Shown: piece by piece, positions 1 to 8,196 of the stretch
Layout: each line of letters begins with the position of its first letter
Position numbering within the stretch: position 1 is the first letter of the stretch
Assembly: GCA_002085385.1 (NCBI GenBank)
Contig: NATO01000026.1
Location: 1 to 19,038, forward strand
Direction of reading: 5' to 3'
From: a candidate division Zixibacteria bacterium 4484_93
GTDB taxonomy: Bacteria > UBP14 > UBA6098 > 4484-93
DNA length: 19,038 nucleotides
Notes under the pieces: model-generated
Told to the model about the DNA's origin: nothing
The model's database searches: none
The model's input: the letters and a program-made list of their open reading frames with translations, nothing else
Made by a program: the position numbers and the translations under genes

Positions 1-492
1 TCACGGCTCCCCGAGCCGATATTCACACCATCAACAAAGAGCGAAACAGGGCATGATATAAATATTACATTTGGGGAGACAGAAAGATTAGTCGGCAGGG
101 AAACAGCAAGATTCGTGAGGGAAAAATCACTCGAGCTTTACCGGGAAGCATCCGAGTATGCAGACAGAAAGGGTATCATCATTGCCGATACAAAGTTCGA
201 GTTCGGGAAGAGAGGAAAAAAGATTATCCTCATCGACGAGGCACTGACACCGGACTCGTCCAGATTCTGGATGAAAGATAAGTACATAGAGGGAAAAGAG
301 CAGGAGAGTTTCGACAAGGAGTTTGTGCGAGGGTATCTGCGGAGCATCAACTGGACAGGAGAAGGAGCTCCACCCCCGCTTCCGGAGGATATTGTTGCAA
401 GGACACAAAAACTCTATTTTAGCCTCTACTCGAGATTCGTCGGACGAAATTATGTTGACAAGGCAGGAATTCCATTTAAATTTAAGAGCTAA
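1..492 (+). CDS. purC: Phosphoribosylaminoimidazole-succinocarboxamide synthase (SAICAR synthase), 3' part
   Basis: The reading frame is open from base 1, so the gene starts upstream of the window; 163 C-terminal residues are visible. PurC ligates aspartate to CAIR using ATP, giving SAICAR in cytoplasmic purine synthesis. Seen here: the LPEPIFTPSTK segment followed by GHDINITF, the family signature IIADTKFEFG, then LIDEALTPDSSRFW and a SFDKEFVRGYL stretch, all in the usual order. The LPEPIFTPSTK form is typical of the longer (about 290-300 residue, yeast ADE1-like) type rather than the short E. coli type, so roughly 130 residues are missing; that is inferred. The stop is TAA at 490-492, 33 bases before acpP. 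PurC is not the usual neighbour of acpP-fabF-rnc, where fab genes commonly sit. Confidence 0.95.
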   Translation, partial: SRLPEPIFTPSTKSETGHDINITFGETERLVGRETARFVREKSLELYREASEYADRKGIIIADTKFEFGKRGKKIILIDEALTPDSSRFWMKDKYIEGKEQESFDKEFVRGYLRSINWTGEGAPPPLPEDIVARTQKLYFSLYSRFVGRNYVDKAGIPFKFKS

Positions 493-510
493 CTCTCAAA
501 CAAAAACTGC

Positions 511-517
511 AAGGAGG
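511..517 (+). promoter_or_regulatory. Shine-Dalgarno site of acpP
   Basis: AAGGAGG lies 8 bases before the ATG at 526. It decides the acpP start: an in-frame GTG at 517 overlaps this site and would add only three residues not seen in acyl carrier proteins. Confidence 0.8.
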
Positions 518-525
518 TGGAAGGA

Positions 526-768
526 ATGGACATTAGGGAAGAGGTAAAGCAGATAATCATCGAGAAGCTCGGTGTCGACCCGAAACAGATTGTCGACAGT
601 GCCAACTTCATCGATGACCTGGGTGCCGACTCCCTCGATACGGTGGAGCTTGTGATGGCGTTCGAGGAGAAGTTCGAGATAGAGATACCGGACGAGGATA
701 CAGAGAATATCCGCACAGTAGGCGACGCAGTGGAGTACATCGAGAAGAAAAAGAGCGAAGCCTCGTAA
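526..768 (+). CDS. acpP: Acyl carrier protein
   Basis: This small acidic protein of 80 residues is the usual length for ACP. It carries growing acyl chains as thioesters on a 4'-phosphopantetheine arm during type II fatty-acid synthesis in the cytoplasm. The attachment site is visible as Ser36 in LGADSLDTVEL, the conserved DSL motif at the start of helix II. The C-terminal half has the conserved FEIEIPDEDTENIRTVGD segment. The ATG at 526 has a strong Shine-Dalgarno site at 511-517. The stop TAA (766-768) shares its last base with the ATG of fabF, so ACP and its main condensing enzyme are translationally coupled. No holo-ACP synthase is in the window. Confidence 0.97.
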   Translation: MDIREEVKQIIIEKLGVDPKQIVDSANFIDDLGADSLDTVELVMAFEEKFEIEIPDEDTENIRTVGDAVEYIEKKKSEAS

Positions 769-2009
769 TGAATAAGCGTCGAGTTGTTGTCACAGGAATG
801 GGAGCCATTACCCCTCTGGGGAACGATGTTTCCTGTTTCTGGGAGAATCTCGTTGCCGGCAAGAGTGCAGGCGGGACTATAACAAGATTCGACCCGAAAG
901 ATATCCCCTGCAAGATTGCCTGCGAGGTGAAGGGGTTCGAGCCGAGCCTGTATATGACCCCGAGAGAGGTCAGCAAAAACGACTTGTTCGTGCAGTATGC
1001 AGCGGCGGCAGCAAAGATGGCGACCGACGACGCGGAGATTAACTTCTCGAAATTGGATACCACGAGGGCAGGGGTGATTGTCGGCTCGGGTATCGGAGGA
1101 ATAGGAACATTCGAGACACAGGAGAAGCGGTTCCTTGAAAGAGGAGCACATCGGGTATCACCGTTCTTCATCACTATGATGATAGCGGATATGGCATCAG
1201 GATACCTCGCTATACGATATGGACTCAAGGGACCAAACTACTCCACTACTTCCGCCTGTGCATCGGGGGCGCACGCTATACTCGATTCCGTGCTCCTCAT
1301 CCGCAGTGGAATGGCAGATGTTATGCTGACAGGTGGAACAGAGGCACCGATTGTTCCGATATCCCTTGCTGGCTTCTCAGCAAACAGAGCAGTTTCCTTC
1401 AAAAACGACGAGCCGGAGAGTGCCTCACGCCCGTTTGACGCCACACGAGACGGGTTCGTTATGGGCGAGGGAGCAGGAGTTCTTGTGCTCGAGGAGATGG
1501 AGCATGCACTCAACCGCGGTGCAAAGATTCACGCCGAGATAGTCGGAGTTGGAGCATCGGCAGATGCATACCATATAACAGCCCCCCCGGAGAATGGTGA
1601 GGGCGCGGCACTCGCCATGCAAAATACCCTTAAGGATGCAGAAATACCGCCGGAGGAGATACAGTTCATCAACGCTCACGCCACATCCACACCGACAGGC
1701 GATATAGCAGAGGTGAATGCAGTAAAAACTGTCTTTGGAAAGCAGGCTTACGATATCTTTGTAACAGCTAACAAGTCCGAGATGGGACATTTGCTGGGTG
1801 CAGCAGGAGCAGTGGAAGCTATCGCAACGATAATGTCGCTGAAAACGGGTATAATCCCACCGACAATCAATATAAAGCAGCCCGACCCGAAATGCGACCT
1901 TAACTTCGTCCCGGACAAGGCTATAAAAACCGAGCTTGCCTATGCTGTCTCCAACTCCTTCGGATTTGGCGGACACAATATTTCACTGGTCTTCAAAAAG
2001 ATGCAATGA
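768..2009 (+). CDS. fabF: Beta-ketoacyl-ACP synthase II
   Basis: At 413 residues this is a full-length KAS II. It elongates acyl-ACP by decarboxylative condensation with malonyl-ACP. The Cys-His-His triad is complete: Cys164 in TSACASGAHAI, His304 in NAHATSTPTGD and His341 in NKSEMGHLLGAAGA. The C-terminal SNSFGFGGHN loop is also typical. Two active-site His residues mark an elongating KAS I/II rather than the FabH initiator. Its ATG overlaps the acpP stop by one base, and its TGA overlaps the rnc ATG as ATGA. The acpP-fabF-rnc order is a widely conserved bacterial arrangement. FabF is chosen over FabB because of this synteny and the sequence pattern. Confidence 0.96.
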   Translation: MNKRRVVVTGMGAITPLGNDVSCFWENLVAGKSAGGTITRFDPKDIPCKIACEVKGFEPSLYMTPREVSKNDLFVQYAAAAAKMATDDAEINFSKLDTTRAGVIVGSGIGGIGTFETQEKRFLERGAHRVSPFFITMMIADMASGYLAIRYGLKGPNYSTTSACASGAHAILDSVLLIRSGMADVMLTGGTEAPIVPISLAGFSANRAVSFKNDEPESASRPFDATRDGFVMGEGAGVLVLEEMEHALNRGAKIHAEIVGVGASADAYHITAPPENGEGAALAMQNTLKDAEIPPEEIQFINAHATSTPTGDIAEVNAVKTVFGKQAYDIFVTANKSEMGHLLGAAGAVEAIATIMSLKTGIIPPTINIKQPDPKCDLNFVPDKAIKTELAYAVSNSFGFGGHNISLVFKKMQ

Positions 2010-2767
2010 TATCCCCCTTTAGACCATTTTTCAAGAGCAAGCGAAAAATAACCGAACTGGAAAGGAGAATAAATTACCGTTTCAGCAACCCATCACTATT
2101 GGAAAAGGCTCTCTCACACAAGAGCTTCATCGACAGCAAGAAACTACCCGTAGAGCTTGCTTATGAGAGGCTAGAATTCCTCGGAGATGCAGCTATCGAA
2201 CTCGTTGTCTGCGAATATCTATATCGAAACTTCCCCCAATACAACGAGGGAGAACTCACGAAGAAAAAGAGTGTTTGGGTCTCCAGGAATATGCTCTCGA
2301 GGAGGGCACATTCACTCGGATTGGAACGGTTCATAAGACTCGGAAGTGTAGAGAGAAACTACGGACAACGGGGAATAGATAGCATTCTCTCGGATGTCTA
2401 CGAAGCCCTCGTCGGAGCAATATTTATAGATGGTGGAATAAAAAAAGCAAGAAAATTCGTTATGAGAACGCATATAAAGAAGTTAAAGGATGATGTTCCA
2501 GATGATATGTTTATCAACTACAAGGGACAGCTAATTGAGCATCTGCAGGCAAATGGGTTCTCTCCACCAACATACAATCTGGAAAAAGAAACAGGTTACG
2601 AACACTCAAAAGAGTTTATTGTCTCTGCCTGGGCAGGCAAGACCTTCCTCGGTAGAGGAATAGGAAAAAGCAAGAAGTTAGCGGAGCAGAACGCCGCAAA
2701 GGATGCATTGAATAATATCAAGTCGGGAGAGGTTAAACTGCCAGAATCGAAGGGGGGTAGAAGATGA
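2006..2767 (+). CDS. rnc: Ribonuclease III
   Basis: The 253-residue protein cuts double-stranded RNA, mainly the stems that release rRNA precursors, and also some mRNAs. The endonuclease domain (about residues 17-160) carries the signature ERLEFLGDA at 54-62, with acidic metal ligands Glu57 and Asp61, and the second acidic pair Asp130 and Glu133 in SDVYEALVGAIF. A double-stranded RNA-binding domain follows at about 172-240 (YKGQLIEHLQ to AAKDALNNI). Both domains are intact. The ATG overlaps the fabF stop, and the TGA overlaps the start of the acyl-CoA dehydrogenase, both as ATGA. The first 16 residues are a basic extension before the conserved core. Confidence 0.96.
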   Translation: MISPFRPFFKSKRKITELERRINYRFSNPSLLEKALSHKSFIDSKKLPVELAYERLEFLGDAAIELVVCEYLYRNFPQYNEGELTKKKSVWVSRNMLSRRAHSLGLERFIRLGSVERNYGQRGIDSILSDVYEALVGAIFIDGGIKKARKFVMRTHIKKLKDDVPDDMFINYKGQLIEHLQANGFSPPTYNLEKETGYEHSKEFIVSAWAGKTFLGRGIGKSKKLAEQNAAKDALNNIKSGEVKLPESKGGRR

Positions 2768-3921
2768 ACTACTATCTGACTGAAGAACAGAAGATGATAA
2801 AGCAACTGGCTCGACAGATAGCAGAGGAGAGGATAAAACCGGTTCGTGAGCATTATGACAGAACAGGTGAATTCCCCTGGGAAATTGTCGAGGTCCTGGC
2901 AAAGTCCGATATGTTTAGAGTGTTTATCCCCGAGGAATACGATGGACTCGGCGGAGGAGTGTTCGAGATGGCACTGGTAACAGAAGAGCTCTCACGGGTA
3001 TGTGGAGGGATAGCACTCGCATTTGCAGGGACAGCTCTCGGAGCATATCCGATTATCCTGTTCGGGTCGGAGGAGCAGAAGAGACATTACCTCCCCGATA
3101 TCGCTGCTGGAAAGAGGCTCGCCGCATTTGCACTCACCGAACCAGATGCAGGAAGCGATGCAGCCGCCGTGAAGACAAAGGCAATAAAAGAGCAAGAGCA
3201 TTACATTATAAACGGGACAAAACAGTGGATTACCAACGGCGGAGAGGCGGAAATATATACTGTATTCGCCCTCACAAGACCGGAAAGAGGAACACGAGGA
3301 ATCTCCGCTCTCATTGTCGAGAAGGGAACAGAAGGGTTCGACTTCGGCAAGAAGGAAAACAAGATGGGTATCCGCGGCTCTACCACAAGAGAGCTCATCT
3401 TTCAGAACTGCCGGGTCCCGGCGGATAACCTGCTCGGAAAAGAGGGACTCGGCTTCGTCATCGCTATGAGAACATTCGATATCTCCCGTCCGGGTGTAGC
3501 GGCTCAGGCGGTCGGAATAGCCCAGGGAGCCTATGAAGAGGCTGCGAAATACGCTAAAGAACGCAAGCAGTTCGGGAAAAAGATAATAAACTTCCAGGCA
3601 ATCCAGTTCATCCTCGCGGATATGGCAATCCAGATAGAGGCAGCGAGGGCACTCGTCTACCAGGCTGCAAAGAACGCCGATTCGGGAGAAAAAGATATAG
3701 CAAAAACATCATCCATAGCAAAGATATTTGCATCCGACACCGCTATGAGGGTAACAACAGACGCCGTGCAGATATTCGGAGGATATGGGTATATGAAAGA
3801 ATACCCCGTCGAGAAGATGATGAGGGATGCCAAGATAACACAGATATACGAGGGGACAAACCAGATACTAAGAACCGTCATCGGCTCGTCCATAATAAGG
3901 GAGCTATCTGGAAAAAACTGA
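2764..3921 (+). CDS. Acyl-CoA dehydrogenase (FAD-dependent, short/medium-chain type)
   Basis: The 385-residue protein is a full-length member of the family that oxidises acyl-CoA to trans-2-enoyl-CoA and passes electrons to electron-transfer flavoprotein. Both family signatures are seen: ALTEPDAGSDAAA at about 124-136, and QIFGGYGY...EKMMRD at about 336-355. The catalytic base is Glu363 in QIYEGTNQI, the position used by short- and medium-chain enzymes such as butyryl-CoA dehydrogenase. The chain-length preference cannot be read from sequence by eye. Its ATG overlaps the rnc stop, and the next gene begins one base after its TGA. It sits directly behind acpP-fabF-rnc with no ETF, thiolase or enoyl-CoA hydratase nearby, so the pathway is unclear; a link to lipid synthesis or turnover is inferred from position only. 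Confidence 0.93.
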   Translation: MNYYLTEEQKMIKQLARQIAEERIKPVREHYDRTGEFPWEIVEVLAKSDMFRVFIPEEYDGLGGGVFEMALVTEELSRVCGGIALAFAGTALGAYPIILFGSEEQKRHYLPDIAAGKRLAAFALTEPDAGSDAAAVKTKAIKEQEHYIINGTKQWITNGGEAEIYTVFALTRPERGTRGISALIVEKGTEGFDFGKKENKMGIRGSTTRELIFQNCRVPADNLLGKEGLGFVIAMRTFDISRPGVAAQAVGIAQGAYEEAAKYAKERKQFGKKIINFQAIQFILADMAIQIEAARALVYQAAKNADSGEKDIAKTSSIAKIFASDTAMRVTTDAVQIFGGYGYMKEYPVEKMMRDAKITQIYEGTNQILRTVIGSSIIRELSGKN

Positions 3922-3922
3922 T

Positions 3923-5986
3923 ATGCCAGAGAAAAAAGAGTTAGAGGAAATCTACGGTATCATCGAACTGCTTCACTACGACCTGTCAATCGACGAACTC
4001 CTGAATCGCCTTGCCTCCATAATTGCCAGGGACTTCGGTTTTGATGTCGTGCTCATAAGCGTCAGGACAAAGAGCGGAAATCAATTCGCAAGAAGAGCCT
4101 GTTATGGACTGTCAAAAAAGGAGTTTGAGAAGCTCTCCTCGGTTATGGTGCCAGCAGAACATCTGAAAAAATATACAACAGAGGAGTTCAGGATAAGCCG
4201 CTCGTATCTTGTAACAGGTGTCCCGGAAATTCGGAAAGACCCATATATTTATATGCCAAAATCCCGCACCAACACAGGCGGCAGCTGGAGCTCCGATACC
4301 CTGCTCATCGTCCCACTCCACGGGAAGAAAGGTAGGCTTCTCGGCTTCTTCACGCTCGATAGCCCAAAAGATGGTAACCTACCGGACAGGAAGCTTATAA
4401 AAAGGCTTGAGATTGTTGCAGAGATTGCTGTGCTCGCTATGCAGAATCTGAAATCATACCAGAACCTGGTCAGAAAGCACTCCCAGCTCTCACTCCTGTA
4501 TGATATTATGAAGATAATCCTCGATTCGTATGACCTCGATAGAACCCTCGATTCCATTGTGCAGATGATATACGAGAGAACAGACTATATCTGGGTCGGG
4601 CTGCTTTTGACAGACCCAAAAGGGGAGTCCCTCCATATCATTGCACAACGTGGACTGGACGATGCCTCATTCCGGGGGGTAAAATATGCCATCGGGGAGG
4701 GAGGAGGAGTATCAGGCGCCGTTGCATCATCGGGGCACTACCAGATTATAAACGATATCAAGAACTACCGTGGAAACTATATAAAGCTCCTCGACTCGGT
4801 TCAGAGCGAGCTGGCTGTCCCGATAAAAAGAGCGGGAAAGGTCTGGGGTGTGCTCGATGTGGAAAGTGAAAAAACAAACGCATTCTCCCAGGAGGACAGG
4901 CTCTTCTTCCGCTCGATAGCCAACCATCTCGCATTCCTGCTCGACCAGTATGAACTCCGCCGTTCGTCGGAACAGGAAGCAAGATTCAGAACTGCTCTAG
5001 AGGAACTCTCCCTCGTCATAAGCTCTGCAAGGAACCCACAGAGGATGCTGAGAAAAGGGCTCGACATTATCCGCCGGACATTCGAACTGTATGCGATATC
5101 CGTGTTCCTCGTCGATGAGACAGGCGAGGAACTCGATATGACAGCCTACTCCGGACACGCCGACGATGCAATCGAATTCTCAAAGGTAAAGATAGGAAAG
5201 GAGGGAGTAATAGGTATCGTCGCATCCACAGGAAAACCGCTTCTAATCGAGGATGTGAAAAAGTTCCCCCTGTATATCGGGTCTGACCCGAATGTCCAGG
5301 CAGAACTTGCCATACCCATCAAGCTACAGGAGAGGGTGCTCGGTGTGATGGATATATCGGAGGAGTCCGCCGATAAACTTGCCAACATCGATACGAAGCT
5401 TCTGGAGCTTTTTGCTCGGCAGTTTGCATTCGCACTGGAGAACCTCGCCACATACGAGAAACTCGAGAACCTCGCTACAACCGATGGGCTGACGGGGCTA
5501 TTCAACTACCGATACCTTATCCAACAATTGAGCACTGAGGTAAAAAGGGCATCTCGCTTCTCGGAGAAGTTCTCATTCATAATGGCGGACATCGACCATT
5601 TCAAGAGGATAAACGACCGCTTCGGACACACAAAGGGAGACCAGATACTGGAAGCGGTGGCGGATATCATAGTAAAAAACAGTCGAGAAGGTATCGATAC
5701 CGTTGCAAGATACGGTGGTGAGGAGTTCGCTGTCATCCTGCCAAGAACAACAAAAGAAGAGGCAAAGGAGATATCTGAGAGGATAAGGACGGAACTGGAA
5801 GATACAAAGTTCTTCGCACCCGACGGAATAACAAATATCAATATAACAATCTCACTTGGGGTAGCAAGCTTCCCAGAGGATGCAACAGAAGAGCAAAAAA
5901 TAATAGAATGTGCCGATGAGGCACTGTATCGAGCCAAAAACTCCGGTAGAAACAGGGTAATTGTCTATGACAGGAAAAGAGCTTGA
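3923..5986 (+). CDS. Diguanylate cyclase with three GAF sensor domains
   Basis: This 687-residue soluble protein has three GAF-like domains at about residues 15-175, 185-345 and 355-510, then a GGDEF domain at about 515-685. GGDEF enzymes join two GTP molecules into the second messenger cyclic di-GMP. The active-site loop is GGEEF at 598-602, an active version, with upstream metal and substrate motifs TTDGLTGLFNYR (519-530) and MADIDHFKRINDRFGH (554-569). The first GAF is the least typical. The allosteric RxxD inhibition site five residues before GGEEF is not intact: the sequence reads REGID, with the Arg one position too far away. No transmembrane segment is evident, so the sensed signal is probably cytoplasmic; ligands are unknown. 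No c-di-GMP receptor or phosphodiesterase is nearby. Confidence 0.93.
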   Translation: MPEKKELEEIYGIIELLHYDLSIDELLNRLASIIARDFGFDVVLISVRTKSGNQFARRACYGLSKKEFEKLSSVMVPAEHLKKYTTEEFRISRSYLVTGVPEIRKDPYIYMPKSRTNTGGSWSSDTLLIVPLHGKKGRLLGFFTLDSPKDGNLPDRKLIKRLEIVAEIAVLAMQNLKSYQNLVRKHSQLSLLYDIMKIILDSYDLDRTLDSIVQMIYERTDYIWVGLLLTDPKGESLHIIAQRGLDDASFRGVKYAIGEGGGVSGAVASSGHYQIINDIKNYRGNYIKLLDSVQSELAVPIKRAGKVWGVLDVESEKTNAFSQEDRLFFRSIANHLAFLLDQYELRRSSEQEARFRTALEELSLVISSARNPQRMLRKGLDIIRRTFELYAISVFLVDETGEELDMTAYSGHADDAIEFSKVKIGKEGVIGIVASTGKPLLIEDVKKFPLYIGSDPNVQAELAIPIKLQERVLGVMDISEESADKLANIDTKLLELFARQFAFALENLATYEKLENLATTDGLTGLFNYRYLIQQLSTEVKRASRFSEKFSFIMADIDHFKRINDRFGHTKGDQILEAVADIIVKNSREGIDTVARYGGEEFAVILPRTTKEEAKEISERIRTELEDTKFFAPDGITNINITISLGVASFPEDATEEQKIIECADEALYRAKNSGRNRVIVYDRKRA

Positions 5987-6716
5987 TGCTCTCGTGGAAG
6001 AAGCCCGTTCGATAAAAAAACTTCCCACCCATATTGCCATTATAATGGATGGCAACGGACGCTGGGCAAAAAGACACAACCTGCCCAGAACCGAGGGGCA
6101 CAGAGAAGGTGTAAAAACGGTCAAAAGGATTGTTCGATTTGCAGGAAAGATAGGATTGAAATACCTCACACTTTACACCTTCTCTACAGAGAACTGGCGC
6201 CGCCCGAGATATGAGGTAAAAGAGCTTATGAGGCTATTGAGGGAATTCTCACTGAAAGAGGCGGCAGAACTGGACAAGAACAATGTTCGACTGATAGTAA
6301 TAGGCAATATCAAAGGGCTGCCACTCGCGCAAAGAAAGGCACTTTCATACACTATCAATCGCCTCAAAAACAACACTGGACTGACACTTATCCTTGCGCT
6401 GAACTACAGCGGAAGAGAGGAGATAGTCGAGGCTGCAAAGAAACTTGCCAGCGAAAGTATAACCGAGATTGATACCGAGCGGTTCAAAAAATATCTTTAT
6501 ACAAAGGATATACCCGACCCGGACCTTATCATCCGCACAAGTGGAGAGATGCGACTGAGCAATTTCCTGCTATATCAGGGGGCATATTCCGAACTTTTCT
6601 TCACATCAACACTCTGGCCCGATTTCACAGAGGAAGAGCTTCTGCAAGCAATAAGAAGCTACTCAAGGAGACAACGGCGCTTCGGTATGACGGAAGAACA
6701 AATCACCGGAGAATAG
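5967..6716 (+). CDS. uppS: Undecaprenyl diphosphate synthase (cis-prenyltransferase)
   Basis: The enzyme adds isopentenyl-PP units in cis to farnesyl-PP, making the C55 lipid carrier for peptidoglycan and surface polysaccharides. From the ATG at 5967 the protein has 249 residues, the usual length. Seen: HIAIIMDGNGRWAK with catalytic Asp28, YTFSTENWRRP (70-80), the LNYSGREE segment, and the pyrophosphate-binding PDLIIRTSGEMRLSNF region (185-200). A TTG two codons upstream is also in frame, but ATG is preferred. The start lies 20 bases inside the end of the diguanylate cyclase gene, and lgt begins immediately after its TAG. The order uppS then cdsA/dxr, common elsewhere, is not kept here. Confidence 0.96.
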   Translation: MTGKELDALVEEARSIKKLPTHIAIIMDGNGRWAKRHNLPRTEGHREGVKTVKRIVRFAGKIGLKYLTLYTFSTENWRRPRYEVKELMRLLREFSLKEAAELDKNNVRLIVIGNIKGLPLAQRKALSYTINRLKNNTGLTLILALNYSGREEIVEAAKKLASESITEIDTERFKKYLYTKDIPDPDLIIRTSGEMRLSNFLLYQGAYSELFFTSTLWPDFTEEELLQAIRSYSRRQRRFGMTEEQITGE

Positions 6717-7535
6717 ATGTATCCTATCCTATTTCGCCTTGGACCATTCGAGCTTAGAAGCTACGGGGTTATGCTCACCATCGCATTTATAACTGGATAC
6801 ATAATCGCAACAAAGAGAGCAAGAAAGGTAAAACTATCACCCGATATTATCCTGAACATCGCTGTAATCATCGTAGTATCCGCGATAGTCGGCTCAAGGC
6901 TGTTCTATATTGCCTCACATACCAGCAAGTTGACATATAAAACGATACTTACCGCATTCCTACCGATACAAGCAGACGGAACAATCGGCATATCAGGACT
7001 CTCTATGATGGGAGGCATAGCACTTGCAATCCTTGCACCATTCATCTACATAAAACTCAAAAAATTATCGTTTCTCAAAATAGTAGATGTAATCGCACCG
7101 GAGTTCCTGCTCGGCGTCGGAATAACGAGGATAGGCTGCTTCCTGAACGGCTGCTGCTATGGCAAGCCCTGCCAGGGGTTTCTATGTTTTGTGTTCAGCC
7201 CGAACTCGGCAGCGGGAAGCCGATTCTTCGGAACACCAATCCTCGCCACACAGCTTATCTCATCATTTATGGGGTTCTTGCTGTTCGCACTCGTTATGCT
7301 ACTCGAAAGATACAAGAAGTTCGATGGATACTCATTCGCACTGACCCTTATCCTATACTCCATCGACCGCTCGATAATCGATACCATCAGATACTATTCA
7401 CCGGATGTCATAATGGGACATATCGGAAATATACAGATTGTCAACAATCACATAATCCTTGGATTGCTATTTATCGTGGGTATCTTCGTCTTTCTGTACT
7501 ACGGCAGGAGGAAAGGGAAGGTTGAGAATAAATAA
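6717..7535 (+). CDS. lgt: Prolipoprotein diacylglyceryl transferase family protein (divergent Lgt)
   Basis: This 272-residue polytopic membrane protein is related to the enzyme that moves diacylglycerol from phosphatidylglycerol to the lipobox cysteine of prolipoproteins. Family landmarks: FELRSYGVML near the N-terminus, VGSRLFYI (58-65), TRIGCFLNGCCYGKP (137-151), ATQLISS (177-183), and a pair of arginines Arg218 and Arg225 at the same spacing as Arg239/Arg246 of E. coli Lgt. Two positions differ from E. coli: the HGG motif with His103 is MGG here (Met98), and Asn146 is Cys141. The GCCYG form is common in Lgt homologues outside Proteobacteria, so activity is still plausible. At least one lipoprotein substrate candidate is encoded in the window (15843-16622). 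It abuts uppS without a gap. Confidence 0.85.
   Translation: MYPILFRLGPFELRSYGVMLTIAFITGYIIATKRARKVKLSPDIILNIAVIIVVSAIVGSRLFYIASHTSKLTYKTILTAFLPIQADGTIGISGLSMMGGIALAILAPFIYIKLKKLSFLKIVDVIAPEFLLGVGITRIGCFLNGCCYGKPCQGFLCFVFSPNSAAGSRFFGTPILATQLISSFMGFLLFALVMLLERYKKFDGYSFALTLILYSIDRSIIDTIRYYSPDVIMGHIGNIQIVNNHIILGLLFIVGIFVFLYYGRRKGKVENK
7506..7511 (+). promoter_or_regulatory. Shine-Dalgarno site deciding the comF TTG start
   Basis: AGGAGG lies inside the last codons of lgt, 10 bases before the TTG at 7522. It supports that start over the in-frame ATG at 7459, which would add residues from the lgt overlap unlike any ComF protein. Confidence 0.6.
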
Positions 7536-8196
7536 TCTCTTTCATAGCCTACTGTCTTTTCTTTTCGACAACAGATGCAGTGTCTGTGGAGAAGAACTCG
7601 AGCAGGATGATGTCCTTTTCTGCAAAGGATGCCTTGAGGCACTTGCCAGAAATAATCTCCAGCTTGAACAGACAGACGAACTTGAATTTATCATACCGCT
7701 GGCTCCTTTTGACGATGTTCGGGAGGCAATACACTTTCTCAAATACTCTGGCTGGAAGCGGCTCGGCAGGAAACTGGGGGTAGCACTTGGAGAAAAACTT
7801 TCAAGGGTTGATTTTCTGAGAGAATTCGATATATTACTCCCCGTCCCTCTGCACAAAACAAGAAAAAGGGAGCGAGGGTTCAATCAGTCGCTTATTATAT
7901 CGGAAGGGGTATCAAAGACGCTGGGGATTCCAGTGGCAAAAGAGATAGTGATAAGGGTGAAGAATACACGCTCACAGACACAGCTATCCGAAGAGGAGAG
8001 AGGGAAAAATGTCAATGGAGCATTCAGTGTGAAGGCTCCAGACAAGATAACGGGAAAAAACATAGTAATAGTCGATGATGTGGTAACAACAGGGTCAACT
8101 ACAAAAGAGATAACAAAGATGCTCAAGGATGCAGGAGCCAGGAGAGTGGGGGTTGCCTGCATCGGACGGCCCAAGAACAAAGGAGAAATTCTATGA
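7522..8196 (+). CDS. comF: ComF family phosphoribosyltransferase-like protein
   Basis: With the TTG start the protein has 224 residues, the usual length of ComF/GntX proteins, which in Bacillus and Haemophilus are needed for uptake of transforming DNA. The N-terminus holds a zinc-ribbon-like pair CSVC (19-22) and CKGC (34-37). A phosphoribosyltransferase fold follows, with LPVPLHKTRKRERGFNQS at about 106-123 and the PRPP-binding loop VIVDDVVTTGST at 182-193. It overlaps the lgt end by 14 bases and its TGA overlaps the next ATG as ATGA. No other competence gene is in the window, so a role in DNA uptake here is from family knowledge only; the biochemical reaction of ComF is not well defined. 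Confidence 0.92.
   Translation: MRINNLFHSLLSFLFDNRCSVCGEELEQDDVLFCKGCLEALARNNLQLEQTDELEFIIPLAPFDDVREAIHFLKYSGWKRLGRKLGVALGEKLSRVDFLREFDILLPVPLHKTRKRERGFNQSLIISEGVSKTLGIPVAKEIVIRVKNTRSQTQLSEEERGKNVNGAFSVKAPDKITGKNIVIVDDVVTTGSTTKEITKMLKDAGARRVGVACIGRPKNKGEIL

Noticed and set aside
489..1228. Two minus-strand open frames (220 and 206 residues) opposite acpP and fabF
   Set aside because: They lie antisense to clearly conserved genes, have low-complexity Ser/Arg-rich translations with no recognisable domain, and show no ribosome site or promoter.
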